This document shows, piece after piece, positions 8,262 through 17,214 of a stretch of 33,351 nucleotides of DNA. The stretch lies in NCBI GenBank assembly GCA_903918645.1, contig CAIXFH010000042.1:1-33351 (forward strand), in the 5' to 3' direction. The position numbers were made by a program, and so were the translations under genes. The first letter of the stretch is position 1, and each line of letters starts with the position of its first letter. The notes below the pieces were generated by a model. The model was not told the DNA's origin. It ran no database searches and worked only from the letters and a program-made list of their open reading frames with translations. Origin of the DNA: an uncultured Actinomycetes bacterium. GTDB lineage: Bacteria; Actinomycetota; Actinomycetes; S36-B12; CAIYMF01.

Positions 8262-10013
8262 CTACTTCGGGTAATCGCTGCCAATCACCACGGTGATTTG
8301 CGATGTCGGCATCCCGCTGGCCGGCTTGGCGGTCGCGCCCGCCGACGGCAGATCCTTGCGCATGGTTGCAGTTGCCGTTTTCGGCCCTGGCGAGAAGATC
8401 GTCGTGCGAGTGGCCTTGGCCCCGTTGCCCACCGTAACTACGTGCCATCCCTTGGCGCTAAGGCTGGCCGCGACCTTGGCTGCCAGCCCCTTGCGATTAG
8501 TGCCGTTCAGAACAACGACATCAACTGAACGATCAGGCACTATCGCGATGACGGCAGACTTGGTCGGCGATGCTGATGGGGTAGCACTGGCACCCTCACT
8601 GGGCTTGGATGCACTGCTTTCGCTGGGCTTGGGGGTGGGGCTCGAGGAAGCCTGCGGTGAACTGCTCTCGGCCACAGTTCCAGGCGAGGTACCGGCGCCC
8701 TCTTGCACGTGCGACCAACCGGCAAGCAGTGCAAATGTCGACACCACCCCGAGGCCAATCGGCACGACATAGCGACGACCCCTGGACGGGACGCGGCGCG
8801 GTGGGCCGCCACCGGGCGGTCTGCCCTCACGATCACCCTTCACAAAGGGCGGCTCAATGTACGGACGATCGTCCATCGGGTCACCTAGCTGCTCGGTCAC
8901 TGGGCGATTCGGCTGGAAGACGGGGTAGCCGACACCGCTGGTCGCCATGTCAGGGTCATGAGGAAGATACGAACCGGCAGAGCCAGAGCCAGAGGCAGAG
9001 GCAGAGTCGACGGAACGAGGGGATGGCTCTCCAAAAAACTGTGCGTTCGCTGCGGCGGCTGCGCTCGCAGCAGCGAGGCCAGAGTCAGGCTCGTCAACAA
9101 CGAGTGAATCGGCAGCGGGCAACTGCTGAGCCAGACGGTCGTCGGCCACCTGGGTGGCAAAGTAGGCGGCGTACTCCGCCCCGATACCGGTAAGCGGCTC
9201 TGCAGCTCCGGCCGGAGAGTCGGCCGATCCGGCCGGAGAGTCGGCGGAGTCGGCCGGGCCAAAGCCGGGCAGCCGATATGGCGCGACCTCGGGCAGACCT
9301 GGGTCAGCCGATCCAACTTCGTATCCTGGGGCTTGGTGAGCCGAGGCTGTGACCACCGCTGGTTGTTCGCCGAATTGGGCCCCAGCCAGGTCGATGACGC
9401 CGGTCTCGTACAGCGTGCGATCAAAGAACGAGTCGGACGAAACAAACGCGGCACCTGAGTCAAAGGCCAGCGCCGGCAGCGCCAGCCCATACGGCGAGCC
9501 GAGATCGGCCGATCCTGCTAGCTCGTCGGCTTCAGTTTCGGGTTCGGGTTCGGCGGACTGACGCCACGGAGCTTCGTCGATTGCCGGGTAAACCGAAGCC
9601 AGCACGCTGGCTGGCTTCGAATCCGAAGTGTCGAACTCGCGCGCCTCGAACTGTGCCATTGCCGACAAGGTGTCACGACCAGACGACCCAGCATCCTCGA
9701 CTAGCGCGGCATCGCTACTTTCGAGCGGGTCGCTCTGATCGAGCGGGTCGCTCTTTTCGAGCGGGTCGCTGCGATCGACATTGCTTGCCGTCTCGACAGG
9801 ATCGCTTGAGGGCTCGCTCGATGGCAGTGCACTCGCACTCAAATCGGCCGACGCCTGGGCACCTGCATCGTCGAGGGCGAAAGTGTCAAAGCGATGGACG
9901 ACGGTGTCATTACCCCAGTCGGGCCAGGCACCCTCGTCGAACTCAAGGAAACTTGGCGATCCAGGAGTAGCAGCATCGAACTGACCGGATCGATCGTCTG
10001 AGCCTGGTGTCAT
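8262..10013 (-). CDS. LytR_C-domain membrane protein (VirR-like)
   Basis: A 583-aa protein with an acidic, repeat-rich cytoplasmic region (1-410), one membrane segment (about 415-434, preceded by RRVPSRGRR), a Ser/Pro/Thr/Lys linker and a C-terminal LytR_C domain (495-582; DVVVLNGTNRKGLA to ITVVIGSDYP). This predicts an N-in protein with the LytR_C domain outside, near the cell wall. The closest layout I know is M. tuberculosis Rv0431 (VirR), preceded there as here by a DUF3263 gene; VirR affects vesicle release and envelope permeability. The N-terminal part is much longer and contains three SDPLE-type 6-aa repeats (near 9715-9775) and two SADSPAG repeats. It follows the DUF3263 gene by 30 bp in the same direction. 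Confidence 0.85.
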   Translation of the reverse strand: MTPGSDDRSGQFDAATPGSPSFLEFDEGAWPDWGNDTVVHRFDTFALDDAGAQASADLSASALPSSEPSSDPVETASNVDRSDPLEKSDPLDQSDPLESSDAALVEDAGSSGRDTLSAMAQFEAREFDTSDSKPASVLASVYPAIDEAPWRQSAEPEPETEADELAGSADLGSPYGLALPALAFDSGAAFVSSDSFFDRTLYETGVIDLAGAQFGEQPAVVTASAHQAPGYEVGSADPGLPEVAPYRLPGFGPADSADSPAGSADSPAGAAEPLTGIGAEYAAYFATQVADDRLAQQLPAADSLVVDEPDSGLAAASAAAAANAQFFGEPSPRSVDSASASGSGSAGSYLPHDPDMATSGVGYPVFQPNRPVTEQLGDPMDDRPYIEPPFVKGDREGRPPGGGPPRRVPSRGRRYVVPIGLGVVSTFALLAGWSHVQEGAGTSPGTVAESSSPQASSSPTPKPSESSASKPSEGASATPSASPTKSAVIAIVPDRSVDVVVLNGTNRKGLAAKVAASLSAKGWHVVTVGNGAKATRTTIFSPGPKTATATMRKDLPSAGATAKPASGMPTSQITVVIGSDYPK

Positions 10014-10293
10014 GACTGTCCCGACGTTCGGTAGAGCGGCGAGTTACAGCTCGATACCGAGGCGACGCGCGGATCGCGCACGCTGACGGGATGCCCGCAT
10101 GCGACGAAGTCGCTTGATGAGCATGGGATCGAACTCGAGCGCGGCCGGATCATCAAGCAGCGCGTTGAGCACCTGGTAGTAACGCGTGGCACTCATATCG
10201 AACAGGTCGCGGATGGCCTGCTCCTTGGCGCCGGCGTACTTCCACCATTGGCGCTCGAACTCAAGGATCGAACGATTACGGTCAGACAAGGTG

Positions 10294-10598
<305 letters not shown>

Positions 10599-10602
<4 letters not shown>

Positions 10603-10952
10603 GGGCGCGCCACGTACACCTTGCGGAGGGTTTCGTGCACAGTCCATCGGCTTCGACTCCCCGCGGGATACGAACCGATGTCACCTGGCCCAACGTCGAG
10701 TGTGGGCCCGCCCTCGATCTCGATCGTCGCCCGCCCGGAGAGCACTACGAAGACCTCATCGGCCTCGACGTCGGTGCTCACGCCAATGCCGTGCTGCCAA
10801 ATCCCGATGGTCAGCGAATCGTCGTCGTAGACCCCCAAATGACGGACCTCTGGATCGCCCGACACCACCTTGGTGGGGTCGAGAGGAAGGTCTTCTAGGG
10901 CGTCATCGGCCATCGAACCAGCCGGGATGACACGCGCTACAGCGGAGAACAT
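10599..10952 (-). CDS. Small cupin protein
   Basis: A 117-aa single-domain cupin. The two cupin motifs are visible: GIWQHGIGVSTDVEADEVFVVLSG and GPGDIGSYPAGSRSRWTVHETLRKVY. It resembles the EutQ/DUF861-type small cupins whose ligand is unknown; in a cupin the His and Glu residues would hold a metal. ATG 10952 has no ribosome binding site, but TACCCT lies 7 bp upstream, so the message could be leaderless, which is common in actinobacteria. It follows the ion channel gene by 24 bp in the same direction. Confidence 0.88.
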
Positions 10953-10976
10953 GTAACCAGGGTAGGCCCGATGCCG

Positions 10977-11834
10977 CTAAGGCACCTCATCCGTTGCGGC
11001 GGACGGGCTATCGCTCATCTGGCCAGCAGAGCCAGAGCTGGCCGCAGCGAGCGCGGCAATTGCCCTTTCGAGGCGAATCAGCCGCTCGTTGATCTCGTCC
11101 AGCGAGACAGGCAGAGCAGCTTCAGTTTCAGCACCAGCGGCTGGCTCATCAACCGGACCGCCGACGAAGCGGGAGGCGATACTGGCCGTGACGATGGAGA
11201 TCGTGGCCAGGCCAGTGAGGATCACCGCGGCCCCCACCCAGCGCCCAGCCTCGCTGACCGGTACGAAGTCGCCGTAGCCCACCGTCGCAATGGTCACCAG
11301 CGCCCACCAGGAGGCCTGGCCAAAGGTGTGGATATTCGACCCGGGGTAGTCGCGTTCAGCCGCCAGAACTGCGACCGAACCGAAGGAGATCACGAGCACG
11401 GTGAGATAGAGGGCGTATGAGGTGAGCCGTGAGCGCAGCCGTCCCGGAGTTTGAACCATCCGCACGAAGACATACCCGATCAAAACAATCCGTAGCGGTG
11501 GAACCACCACGGCCAAGATGAGGAGCCAGTGCCGGCGAGCGAAAGTGCGTGGCTCGTCGTCGATGATCCAACGAATGACCAGATCGAGGGCGAAACCCGC
11601 CCAGCCAACCCAGATCAGGGGGTTACCGGAGCCGTAACCGGATTCCCGAGTGCTCATGACATCCAGCAGCGAACCGACGATCAGACCGATTCCGAGCGCG
11701 AAGATGGGCAATCTCGTAAAGCGCTGATAAGCGTCGGTCTTGGACTCGCCCACTCGGCGCCCAAAAATGGGCTCACGGCGTGGCTTTGGGTCAGTGTTCT
11801 CGGCGGCAGGCTCGCCCGAAATCAGTTCAATCAC
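10977..11834 (-). CDS. Voltage-gated-type potassium channel
   Basis: A 285-aa inner-membrane ion channel. The selectivity filter TVGYGD is at 184-189, between the pore helix (SWWALVTIA) and the last membrane helix. Earlier hydrophobic segments (about 45-60, 75-90, 103-122, 138-158) fit a six-helix voltage-sensor architecture, although the fourth segment has only a few arginines (PLRIVLIGYVFVRMV). After the pore it has an acidic linker and a short C-terminal helix (LDEINERLIRLERAIAALAAA), likely a tetramerising coiled coil. I chose GTG 11834, which has GAGAAG upstream; a longer frame to GTG 11879 is possible. Confidence 0.92.
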   Translation of the reverse strand: MIELISGEPAAENTDPKPRREPIFGRRVGESKTDAYQRFTRLPIFALGIGLIVGSLLDVMSTRESGYGSGNPLIWVGWAGFALDLVIRWIIDDEPRTFARRHWLLILAVVVPPLRIVLIGYVFVRMVQTPGRLRSRLTSYALYLTVLVISFGSVAVLAAERDYPGSNIHTFGQASWWALVTIATVGYGDFVPVSEAGRWVGAAVILTGLATISIVTASIASRFVGGPVDEPAAGAETEAALPVSLDEINERLIRLERAIAALAAASSGSAGQMSDSPSAATDEVP

Positions 11835-11948
11835 GCATCTATCTTCTCGGCGGATCGCCCTCCAGCGCAGATGCGACACGGTGGGGTATCACCACAAAAG
11901 TCCCGCTGCGCCTGGCGCCAAAATCCCTGGCGCATCACCAGCGCGTAC

Positions 11949-12290
11949 CTAGCGCCGAGATGCCGCACAGGACACACACCTGATCGCCCAGGGGTGGATC
12001 TCCAAGCGCCCCTCCGGGATCTGACCACGGCAGTCATCGCAGCGGCCATAACTGCTCTCGTCGAGCTTGGCTAAGGCCCGTTCGACATCGTTCAGTTGCA
12101 CCAGCATGAGCTCATGCGCCGCCACATCCGTGAGCCGTTCGACCGCGATGCTGGTGCCATCGCCCACGCGCTTACCGAATGAGATATCGCCCGTGTCAAC
12201 GGGTGCGGCCGCGAGGTTATCCGAACGAATCATCAGATCTGCTCGCTTATCGTCGAGCACGGCTCGCACGTCGTTCACCTCGAATGTCAT
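11949..12290 (-). CDS. DksA/TraR-type C4 zinc-finger protein
   Basis: A 113-aa protein with a C-terminal TraR/DksA zinc finger (C84, C87, C105, C108; CDDCRGQIPEGRLEIHPWAIRC) preceded by a helical region with ELMLVQLNDVERALAKLDESSYG. DksA-family proteins bind RNA polymerase through the secondary channel; in actinobacteria the short forms are linked to RbpA/CarD-like or stress roles, and the exact role here is unknown. The start at ATG 12290 has AGGAGC 5 bp upstream; the frame extends to 12413, but that part is upstream spacer. It is divergent from the secreted protein gene at 12440. Confidence 0.93.
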   Translation of the reverse strand: MTFEVNDVRAVLDDKRADLMIRSDNLAAAPVDTGDISFGKRVGDGTSIAVERLTDVAAHELMLVQLNDVERALAKLDESSYGRCDDCRGQIPEGRLEIHPWAIRCVSCAASRR

Positions 12291-12439
12291 GGTGCTCCTG
12301 CCCTTCTCGCTGCTGCGATCTCGCACTCCCAACTGGCTAGCAAGGATCCTGCCCGCTGACAGCGACTCAGCGCGGCAGATTGCGACACATCTGAGCCGTT
12401 CGGCTGATTTCACGCAAGACCAGCCCGCCCTGCCCCGAT

Positions 12440-12964
12440 ATGACAGATATGGGGAGCCTGCCGCTGTTGAAAATCTGCGCCGCGGTGCTCAGCAGTGCTG
12501 CGGTTGTGGTCGCGATACCCACGCTCGCCAGCGCAGTGCCAGCCAGCGCAGTGACGAACGTTCAGCCCACGATAAGCCAAGCCCCTCAGCCGGTGCAGGG
12601 GGCCGCAGTCCCGGCCTCAAGAACTGACGGCGCAGCGAGCGTCTCCACCTCGATTCCGGCAATCGCGTTCCAGCCCGAGATCATCAGCACCGACGGCCGG
12701 TTGCGGGCTGCGGTGCTCGTCAACGCCTCGCAGGTCGCGGGCGTTGCTCGGCTCATTCGAGATGGCGTCCCTACCGATTGCTCCGTGGCAGCCCTCCCCG
12801 GTGTCATTGCATGGTTGACGTGCGCGTTCGGCAGCGACACTGCGGGGGCTGATGGCGTCAGCGACCCCGAGTCGACACCGGTCGCCGGCACCACGTCGTA
12901 CGAGGTAGTGGTCACTCTCGCCGACGGTCGCACTGCACGTCACGCAGTGACGGTTCGACCGTGA
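12440..12964 (+). CDS. Secreted protein of unknown function
   Basis: A 174-aa protein with an N-terminal signal peptide (hydrophobic ICAAVLSSAAVVVAI, cleavage after ASA near residue 32). The rest has two cysteines (DCS and LTCAF) that could form a disulfide, and ends in a beta-rich stretch (TSYEVVVTLADGRTARHAVTV). No family recognised. Two in-frame ATGs (12440, 12449) are possible starts. The last codons lie inside a 14-bp tandem repeat that continues past the stop codon. Confidence 0.7.
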   Translation: MTDMGSLPLLKICAAVLSSAAVVVAIPTLASAVPASAVTNVQPTISQAPQPVQGAAVPASRTDGAASVSTSIPAIAFQPEIISTDGRLRAAVLVNASQVAGVARLIRDGVPTDCSVAALPGVIAWLTCAFGSDTAGADGVSDPESTPVAGTTSYEVVVTLADGRTARHAVTVRP

Positions 12965-13002
12965 CGGTTCGACAGTGACGGTTCGACAGTGACGGTTCGA
13001 CA
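12947..13002. repeat. 14-bp tandem repeat across a stop codon
   Basis: Four copies of GTGACGGTTCGACM (12947-12960, 12961-12974, 12975-12988, 12989-13002) plus five more bases. It begins in the last five codons of the secreted protein gene and runs past its stop (12962-12964). The unit is not a multiple of three. Confidence 0.92.
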
Positions 13003-13103
13003 GTGACTTTGACCTTGAAGCAGTCGTAGACCGGGCGATGACCATGGGCTGCCCGCCAGAGGACATATGGGCCGATTTACCACCCGCCCCCAAAGCGCGG
13101 GCC

Positions 13104-13460
13104 TTACGGCTGGGTAGTGATAGTCACGATCGGCTGGGTCGTGAGATCCGGCACGCGAGAGGCACTTTGGGCACCGAGATAGATGCACACAGCGGCCGTG
13201 GCCAGCAGCGGATACAGCCACCAAGCCCTCCAGATCGCTCGGCCCGACTTCGCCCGCCTAGCCGATTCCTCGGCAATCCGGCGCTGCTCGGCACGGCTCA
13301 GCGGCGCCGTTTGCCCCACACCTGCGGCGCCGGCGTCGACAGTTGAATAGTTGCTGGGCGCGGCAGCCCGACGGCCAGGGGCCGAGGCACCCCCAGCCCG
13401 TCGCGACTGTGCTCGGCTAGGTGAGGTTTGGCCATTCGAAGTGCGGTTATCCAAAGACAT
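13104..13460 (-). CDS. Small single-pass membrane protein
   Basis: A 118-aa protein with a basic Ser/Arg/Ala-rich cytoplasmic part, a charged helix (LSRAEQRRIAEESARRAKSG) and one membrane segment (WWLYPLLATAAVCIYLGAQ) near the C-terminus, leaving about 20 residues outside. No family recognised. Its start overlaps the end of the LAxTG-protein gene by 14 bp, so both should be co-translated. It may assist export or anchoring of that partner. Confidence 0.65.
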   Translation of the reverse strand: MSLDNRTSNGQTSPSRAQSRRAGGASAPGRRAAAPSNYSTVDAGAAGVGQTAPLSRAEQRRIAEESARRAKSGRAIWRAWWLYPLLATAAVCIYLGAQSASRVPDLTTQPIVTITTQP

Positions 13461-14397
13461 GTTTGCCTACCAATCGTGGTCGGCGCCCAGCGAACAACAG
13501 CCCGCCGCCGATGCCAACCGCGGCCAATGCGGCCAGCAACAGATCGATCGAGTCAGCCCCGGTGTGGGCGAGGTTGTCACCATTGGCACCAGTTGACGAG
13601 ATCTGGCCCGAGCCAGCAGTTGATCCGCCGCCGTCACCACCGGCACTCGGCGGAATCGGGGTAGCGACCTCGGCGCTCGAGCCCCCAGTCGATGCTGCCG
13701 GGCTGGCGGAGGGATTGAAGACGTAGAACACGAACGATGCGCTGCGCTTGCCGCCTGCCGCAGCTAGGACGTAGACACTCGACGGCAACTGCTTTGCGAG
13801 TACTACTACGACTGATCCGCCCCCCGTGCCATCGGTGACCAATGCTGCATTGAGGGTGTCGTTGCCGACCATGAACGTGACCAGCGATTTGGCCGGGAAG
13901 TCGCGCACGGTCAAGCGGATCGGCTGGCCTACGCGCACCTGTGAACCTTCAGTCACCGCCCTGCCGCTCTGGTCAAAGACCACGACAGTCGCTACTCCGT
14001 TAACCTTCAACGGCACCCGCGCTGAGGTGGCCGGGGCAAAGGCCGCGCCAGTCGATGGGGAAAACGCAGCAGTGAGAGTGACCTGCCCAGCGGAACGCGA
14101 GTTGCTCTCGATCACCGCCTGGCCACCCACCACATTCGCGGAAGCAACAGCCACACCATCGGCATAGAAGGTCACCACGCCTGCCGCATTAGCGGGCTCG
14201 ACTACGGCGCGGAAAGTGGCCGGTGTGAACGTCTCGAGCTCGCCACCGGGTTCGACGAGCAAGTTAACCGTCGTGCTGACCACGGCGGTCTGCCCGACCG
14301 TGGTGCTCGCCGAGGCCGCGGGCAGGCCGAGCATGTTGCCGAAAACAAGGGTCAGGCCAAGCAGTGCCAGAACGGGGCGAGAAGCTGCACGGTGCAA
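13447..14397 (-). CDS. Wall-anchored Ig-like protein with LAxTG sorting signal
   Basis: A 316-aa exported protein. It has a signal peptide (1-30, ending PAASA), an Ig-like domain of the bacterial repeat type (FTPATFRAVVEPANAAGVVTFYADGVAV), a second beta domain, a Ser/Gly/Pro linker and a C-terminal sorting signal: LAHTG, a hydrophobic stretch and the basic tail GRRPRLVGKHVFG. LAxTG is the pentapeptide used by class E sortases of high-GC Gram-positives. The start is TTG at 14397, supported by GGGAG about 8 bp upstream; I see no in-frame ATG that keeps the signal peptide. It precedes a small membrane protein gene with overlap. Confidence 0.82.
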   Translation of the reverse strand: MHRAASRPVLALLGLTLVFGNMLGLPAASASTTVGQTAVVSTTVNLLVEPGGELETFTPATFRAVVEPANAAGVVTFYADGVAVASANVVGGQAVIESNSRSAGQVTLTAAFSPSTGAAFAPATSARVPLKVNGVATVVVFDQSGRAVTEGSQVRVGQPIRLTVRDFPAKSLVTFMVGNDTLNAALVTDGTGGGSVVVVLAKQLPSSVYVLAAAGGKRSASFVFYVFNPSASPAASTGGSSAEVATPIPPSAGGDGGGSTAGSGQISSTGANGDNLAHTGADSIDLLLAALAAVGIGGGLLFAGRRPRLVGKHVFG

Positions 14398-14641
14398 CTG
14401 CTTCTCCCTTCAGCGCAACTCAACTATGCACAAATCAACGGCAACCTACCGATGACGGACTCCACGCACTCAACGTGCGTCAACGCAAATTTGCTTAGCC
14501 TCGAATCTGGACGAACTCGAGCCACAACCTCACATTGTCGATCTTGACTACACGGTGACCGAATCACGTGCACGCAGGCTGCTGATCCGATGCACAAAGC
14601 GGGTCATTCTGGTGAACGAAGGGCAACGACATCCCAGCAAC

Positions 14642-14681
14642 TCAACGGGAGCCGCGCATTGCGCAGGGCGACTCCCGTTGA
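14642..14681 (-). terminator. Stem-loop downstream of the Ig-like gene
   Basis: TCAACGGGAG (14642-14651) pairs perfectly with CTCCCGTTGA (14672-14681), and the loop holds a smaller GCGC-ATT-GCGC hairpin. It lies about 75 bp after the stop of the minus-strand gene at 14757. There is no T-run, as often in actinobacterial terminators. The 359-bp gap (14398-14756) also holds a tandem repeat; I see nothing else in it. Confidence 0.6.
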
Positions 14682-14689
14682 ATTGCGCG

Positions 14690-14767
14690 CACTACTTGTG
14701 CGGACTACTTGTGCGGACTACTTGTGCGCACCACTTGTGCGCACTACTTGACCGCACTACTTGACAG
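14690..14767. repeat. 13-bp tandem repeat at a gene end
   Basis: Six copies of a 13-bp unit (SACTACTTGTGCG) run from 14690 to 14767. The copy nearest the gene overlaps the last codons and stop (14757-14759) of the Ig-like gene. The three central copies are nearly identical and the ones at the gene end are the most diverged. Confidence 0.92.
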
Positions 14768-16241
14768 TGACCGCCACTGTCACGAGCGACTTGTTCGTGT
14801 AGTTGGCCTTGATAGCCGTGACCGTGACAGTCACCTTCTTGCCCTTGTCGGCAGGCTTGAGCTTGTAGGTCTTGGCCTTGCCCACCTGCGTGGTCCCACG
14901 CTTCCACACATAGGTGTACGAGGTCGGAACCGGAGTCCAGGTGCCGACATTTGCAGTCAGCGTCTTGCCGACCGCGGCTGTACCAGTGATCTTCGGCTTG
15001 ACCTTATTGACGAAAACGCCCTTGGTCACTGAGAAGGCCAGAGCAACCGACACCGGCGACTGCTGGTAGTTGAGGTAGTCGGTCGGGGTGAAGACCGCGG
15101 TAAAGGAGTGTGCTCCTACCGCCGGCTGGAACGCCGCCGACGTCGCGGCACCCGCACCACTCACCACGACAGCCGGCACGCCCGTGATCAGGTTGCCGCT
15201 GTCCTTGAATCGGATGGTTCCAGCCACGCCAGCAGTTGCAGTGGCGGTGAGCCTGATGGTGTTGCCGAAGGCGCGCGGGCTCAAAAGTGATGAGGTCGGC
15301 TTGGTCACAGTGGTGGGCGTGCCGAGCACGGTGAACGCTAGATCACCCGATGTTGCGCCGGTGTAGGACGACGCATTTGCCGGCGTGAAGGCAGCAGCGA
15401 ACGTGTGGTCACCAGCAGCGAGAGTGACCGGTACCGACGTCGCGCTGAAGTCCACGCCGACGGTAACCGGTGTGCCGACGTTAGTGCCGTCCTCGGAGAA
15501 CTGGATCGTCCCGGCCACCGAGGCGATCGAGGTCACGGTGATCTGGGTACCTGCGACCTGCGGGCTAGCAAGGCTGGGCACCGGAGTGCTTACCGCCGCC
15601 TGGATGGTCGACGACACGGGGTAGACCACGCGCCACGCCTGCGGTGCGAGACCGTCGTAGGTTGCGCCTCCCAGCGCCGCCGGGTTGTACTCGATGTCGA
15701 CAGCCCAGTACTTGCCATCAGCGCTGACACCAGAGCCTGAGTCGCCCATCCGAAGTTCGAACACGTTCTGGTAGGCGACCGAAGACACATCGAGCGTACC
15801 GCCGCTGAGCAGGTCGGCAATCGGAGTCGTTCCCGTGGGCCACAAGCGCTTTGCGATCACCGGGCCGACAGCGACCGGTGCGCCGGGCGCCGTGCTGAAG
15901 GCCGTTGCGGGTTGCAACGCGAGGTCGGCGAACCAAGTTGACGGCGTGGCGTTGGCGTGGTCCGGGAGAGCGATCCACAATCGGGCCAACGTTGCGCCGG
16001 TGCGTGCTGCCGCGGTCTGGCCCGCGTAGTACTGGCCCAGGACGTTGAAATCGGTACCGCCGGTGATCGCACCGCCATTGGTGTCATAGATCTTGATCGC
16101 CCCCTTGAGCGCTGTGTCGCCAGCAACCCACGGAGGATTACCGGTGTAGGCAGACGCCGGGGCACCTGCGCTGACCATGCCCGTGGCTGCGACCGCAGCA
16201 ACGACGAGACCAGTCACTAGACGTGCGAACCGAGTGTTCAT
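14757..16241 (-). CDS. Secreted multi-domain Ig-like protein, paralogue of the WxL-like protein
   Basis: A 494-aa exported protein with a signal peptide (1-31, ending APASA). Residues 32-205 form a domain (WVAGDT, VTGGTDFNVLG-like, TPSTWF, AVGPVIAK, PIADLLSGGTL, YQNVFELRM, KYWAVDIE.NP, PQAWRV) that is strikingly similar to the one in the gene ending at 18501. Two Ig-like repeats follow (about 210-405), then a third beta domain with the GTWTPVPTSYTYVWKRG pattern. There is no LPxTG-like signal and no membrane helix at the C-terminus, so it is secreted or held non-covalently. ATG 16241 has AAGGAC upstream. No function can be named. Confidence 0.8.
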   Translation of the reverse strand: MNTRFARLVTGLVVAAVAATGMVSAGAPASAYTGNPPWVAGDTALKGAIKIYDTNGGAITGGTDFNVLGQYYAGQTAAARTGATLARLWIALPDHANATPSTWFADLALQPATAFSTAPGAPVAVGPVIAKRLWPTGTTPIADLLSGGTLDVSSVAYQNVFELRMGDSGSGVSADGKYWAVDIEYNPAALGGATYDGLAPQAWRVVYPVSSTIQAAVSTPVPSLASPQVAGTQITVTSIASVAGTIQFSEDGTNVGTPVTVGVDFSATSVPVTLAAGDHTFAAAFTPANASSYTGATSGDLAFTVLGTPTTVTKPTSSLLSPRAFGNTIRLTATATAGVAGTIRFKDSGNLITGVPAVVVSGAGAATSAAFQPAVGAHSFTAVFTPTDYLNYQQSPVSVALAFSVTKGVFVNKVKPKITGTAAVGKTLTANVGTWTPVPTSYTYVWKRGTTQVGKAKTYKLKPADKGKKVTVTVTAIKANYTNKSLVTVAVTVK

Positions 16242-16317
16242 TGGGGTCCTTGGTTTGTTGTTGACGAGCTAGGACGTTGCGGGGTGAAGCGGAGCAGAGC
16301 GCAAGAGCGGCGAGGTT

Positions 16318-17214
16318 TCATCGCGGATCGCGATTACGTGAGGAGGAGGTCCTTCCAAAGACAAACGCGCCGATAACAAGCCCGACGACTCCAAGACCGA
16401 GCAAGACTGGCCACGTACCCAAACCGGACGGGGATGAGTCACTTACGGATGCGGCATCGACAACTTCCGGGGCAGCAGATTCACCGGCAGCAACCGGCAT
16501 TGGGACAGCAGCGGATGACGAACTAGTTGGCTGGGCTGACGAGCCAGGCGAAGGATCTGTACCCGTCGCGGGGGCGTTGGCCCACGACGGTGTAGCGGTC
16601 GGAATTGCGCTCGGAGGTAGATGCAATTCTTCGCTCGACTTGGCGACGCCGGCATCGCACGCTGGCTTCGCGATACCGCTGACGAGGGTCCAAGTATTTC
16701 CGGTCACTTTGATGACGGCTGCCGCGTAATCGACTGTGCGCGGCGCTGTATCGACGTTCGACAGGATCATTCGCAACTGCACCAGGCCGCCCAGTGCAGG
16801 CGGAAAACTCTGGTTCTGCCATTCGAGCGGCGGGTCGGCCAGGGTCGCGGCAGCCATTGGTGCGGCGAAGTTCGAGTACGGCGACGACGCCGTCATCTGG
16901 TAACCAACCCAATCGCCCGGGTTGCTATTAGGTAGTGGCGAGAAGGCATAGATGGCTGCCTTCTGGGCCGCACCTCGATAGGCGGTTGGCGCTGCCTCAT
17001 CCGAGACGTACTTCCAGACGAACGGCACGTCGCCAATTCGTCCCGACGTCACGGGCTTGTTGTCCTTGCCACAAAAACCCAATGCCCCCATGGCATGTGG
17101 ATCTTTGAACCCAGCATCGTTGCCCCAGGCAAATGCGGGTGACACAACCGCGAGCGCCACCGTGAACAATGCGACGCTTGCCCGAAGCGCCCGTCGCGAG
17201 CCTGTGATCCTCAT
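16318..17214 (-). CDS. Membrane-anchored exported protein coupled to DUF916
   Basis: A 298-aa protein with a signal peptide (ends SPAFA), an extracellular domain with two cysteines (GFCGKDN and KPACDAG), a Ser/Pro/Ala linker and a C-terminal membrane helix (VLLGLGVVGLVIGAFVFG) with a basic tail. Its ATG overlaps the stop of the DUF916 gene by 4 bp (ATGA) and has GGAGGG just upstream, so the two are translationally coupled and probably made in equal amounts. The frame extends upstream to 17376, but that part lies inside the DUF916 gene. No family recognised. Confidence 0.82.
   Translation of the reverse strand: MRITGSRRALRASVALFTVALAVVSPAFAWGNDAGFKDPHAMGALGFCGKDNKPVTSGRIGDVPFVWKYVSDEAAPTAYRGAAQKAAIYAFSPLPNSNPGDWVGYQMTASSPYSNFAAPMAAATLADPPLEWQNQSFPPALGGLVQLRMILSNVDTAPRTVDYAAAVIKVTGNTWTLVSGIAKPACDAGVAKSSEELHLPPSAIPTATPSWANAPATGTDPSPGSSAQPTSSSSAAVPMPVAAGESAAPEVVDAASVSDSSPSGLGTWPVLLGLGVVGLVIGAFVFGRTSSSRNRDPR

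Noticed and set aside
12947-14767. CRISPR arrays
   Set aside because: The units are 13-14 bp in direct tandem without spacers, and there are no cas genes.
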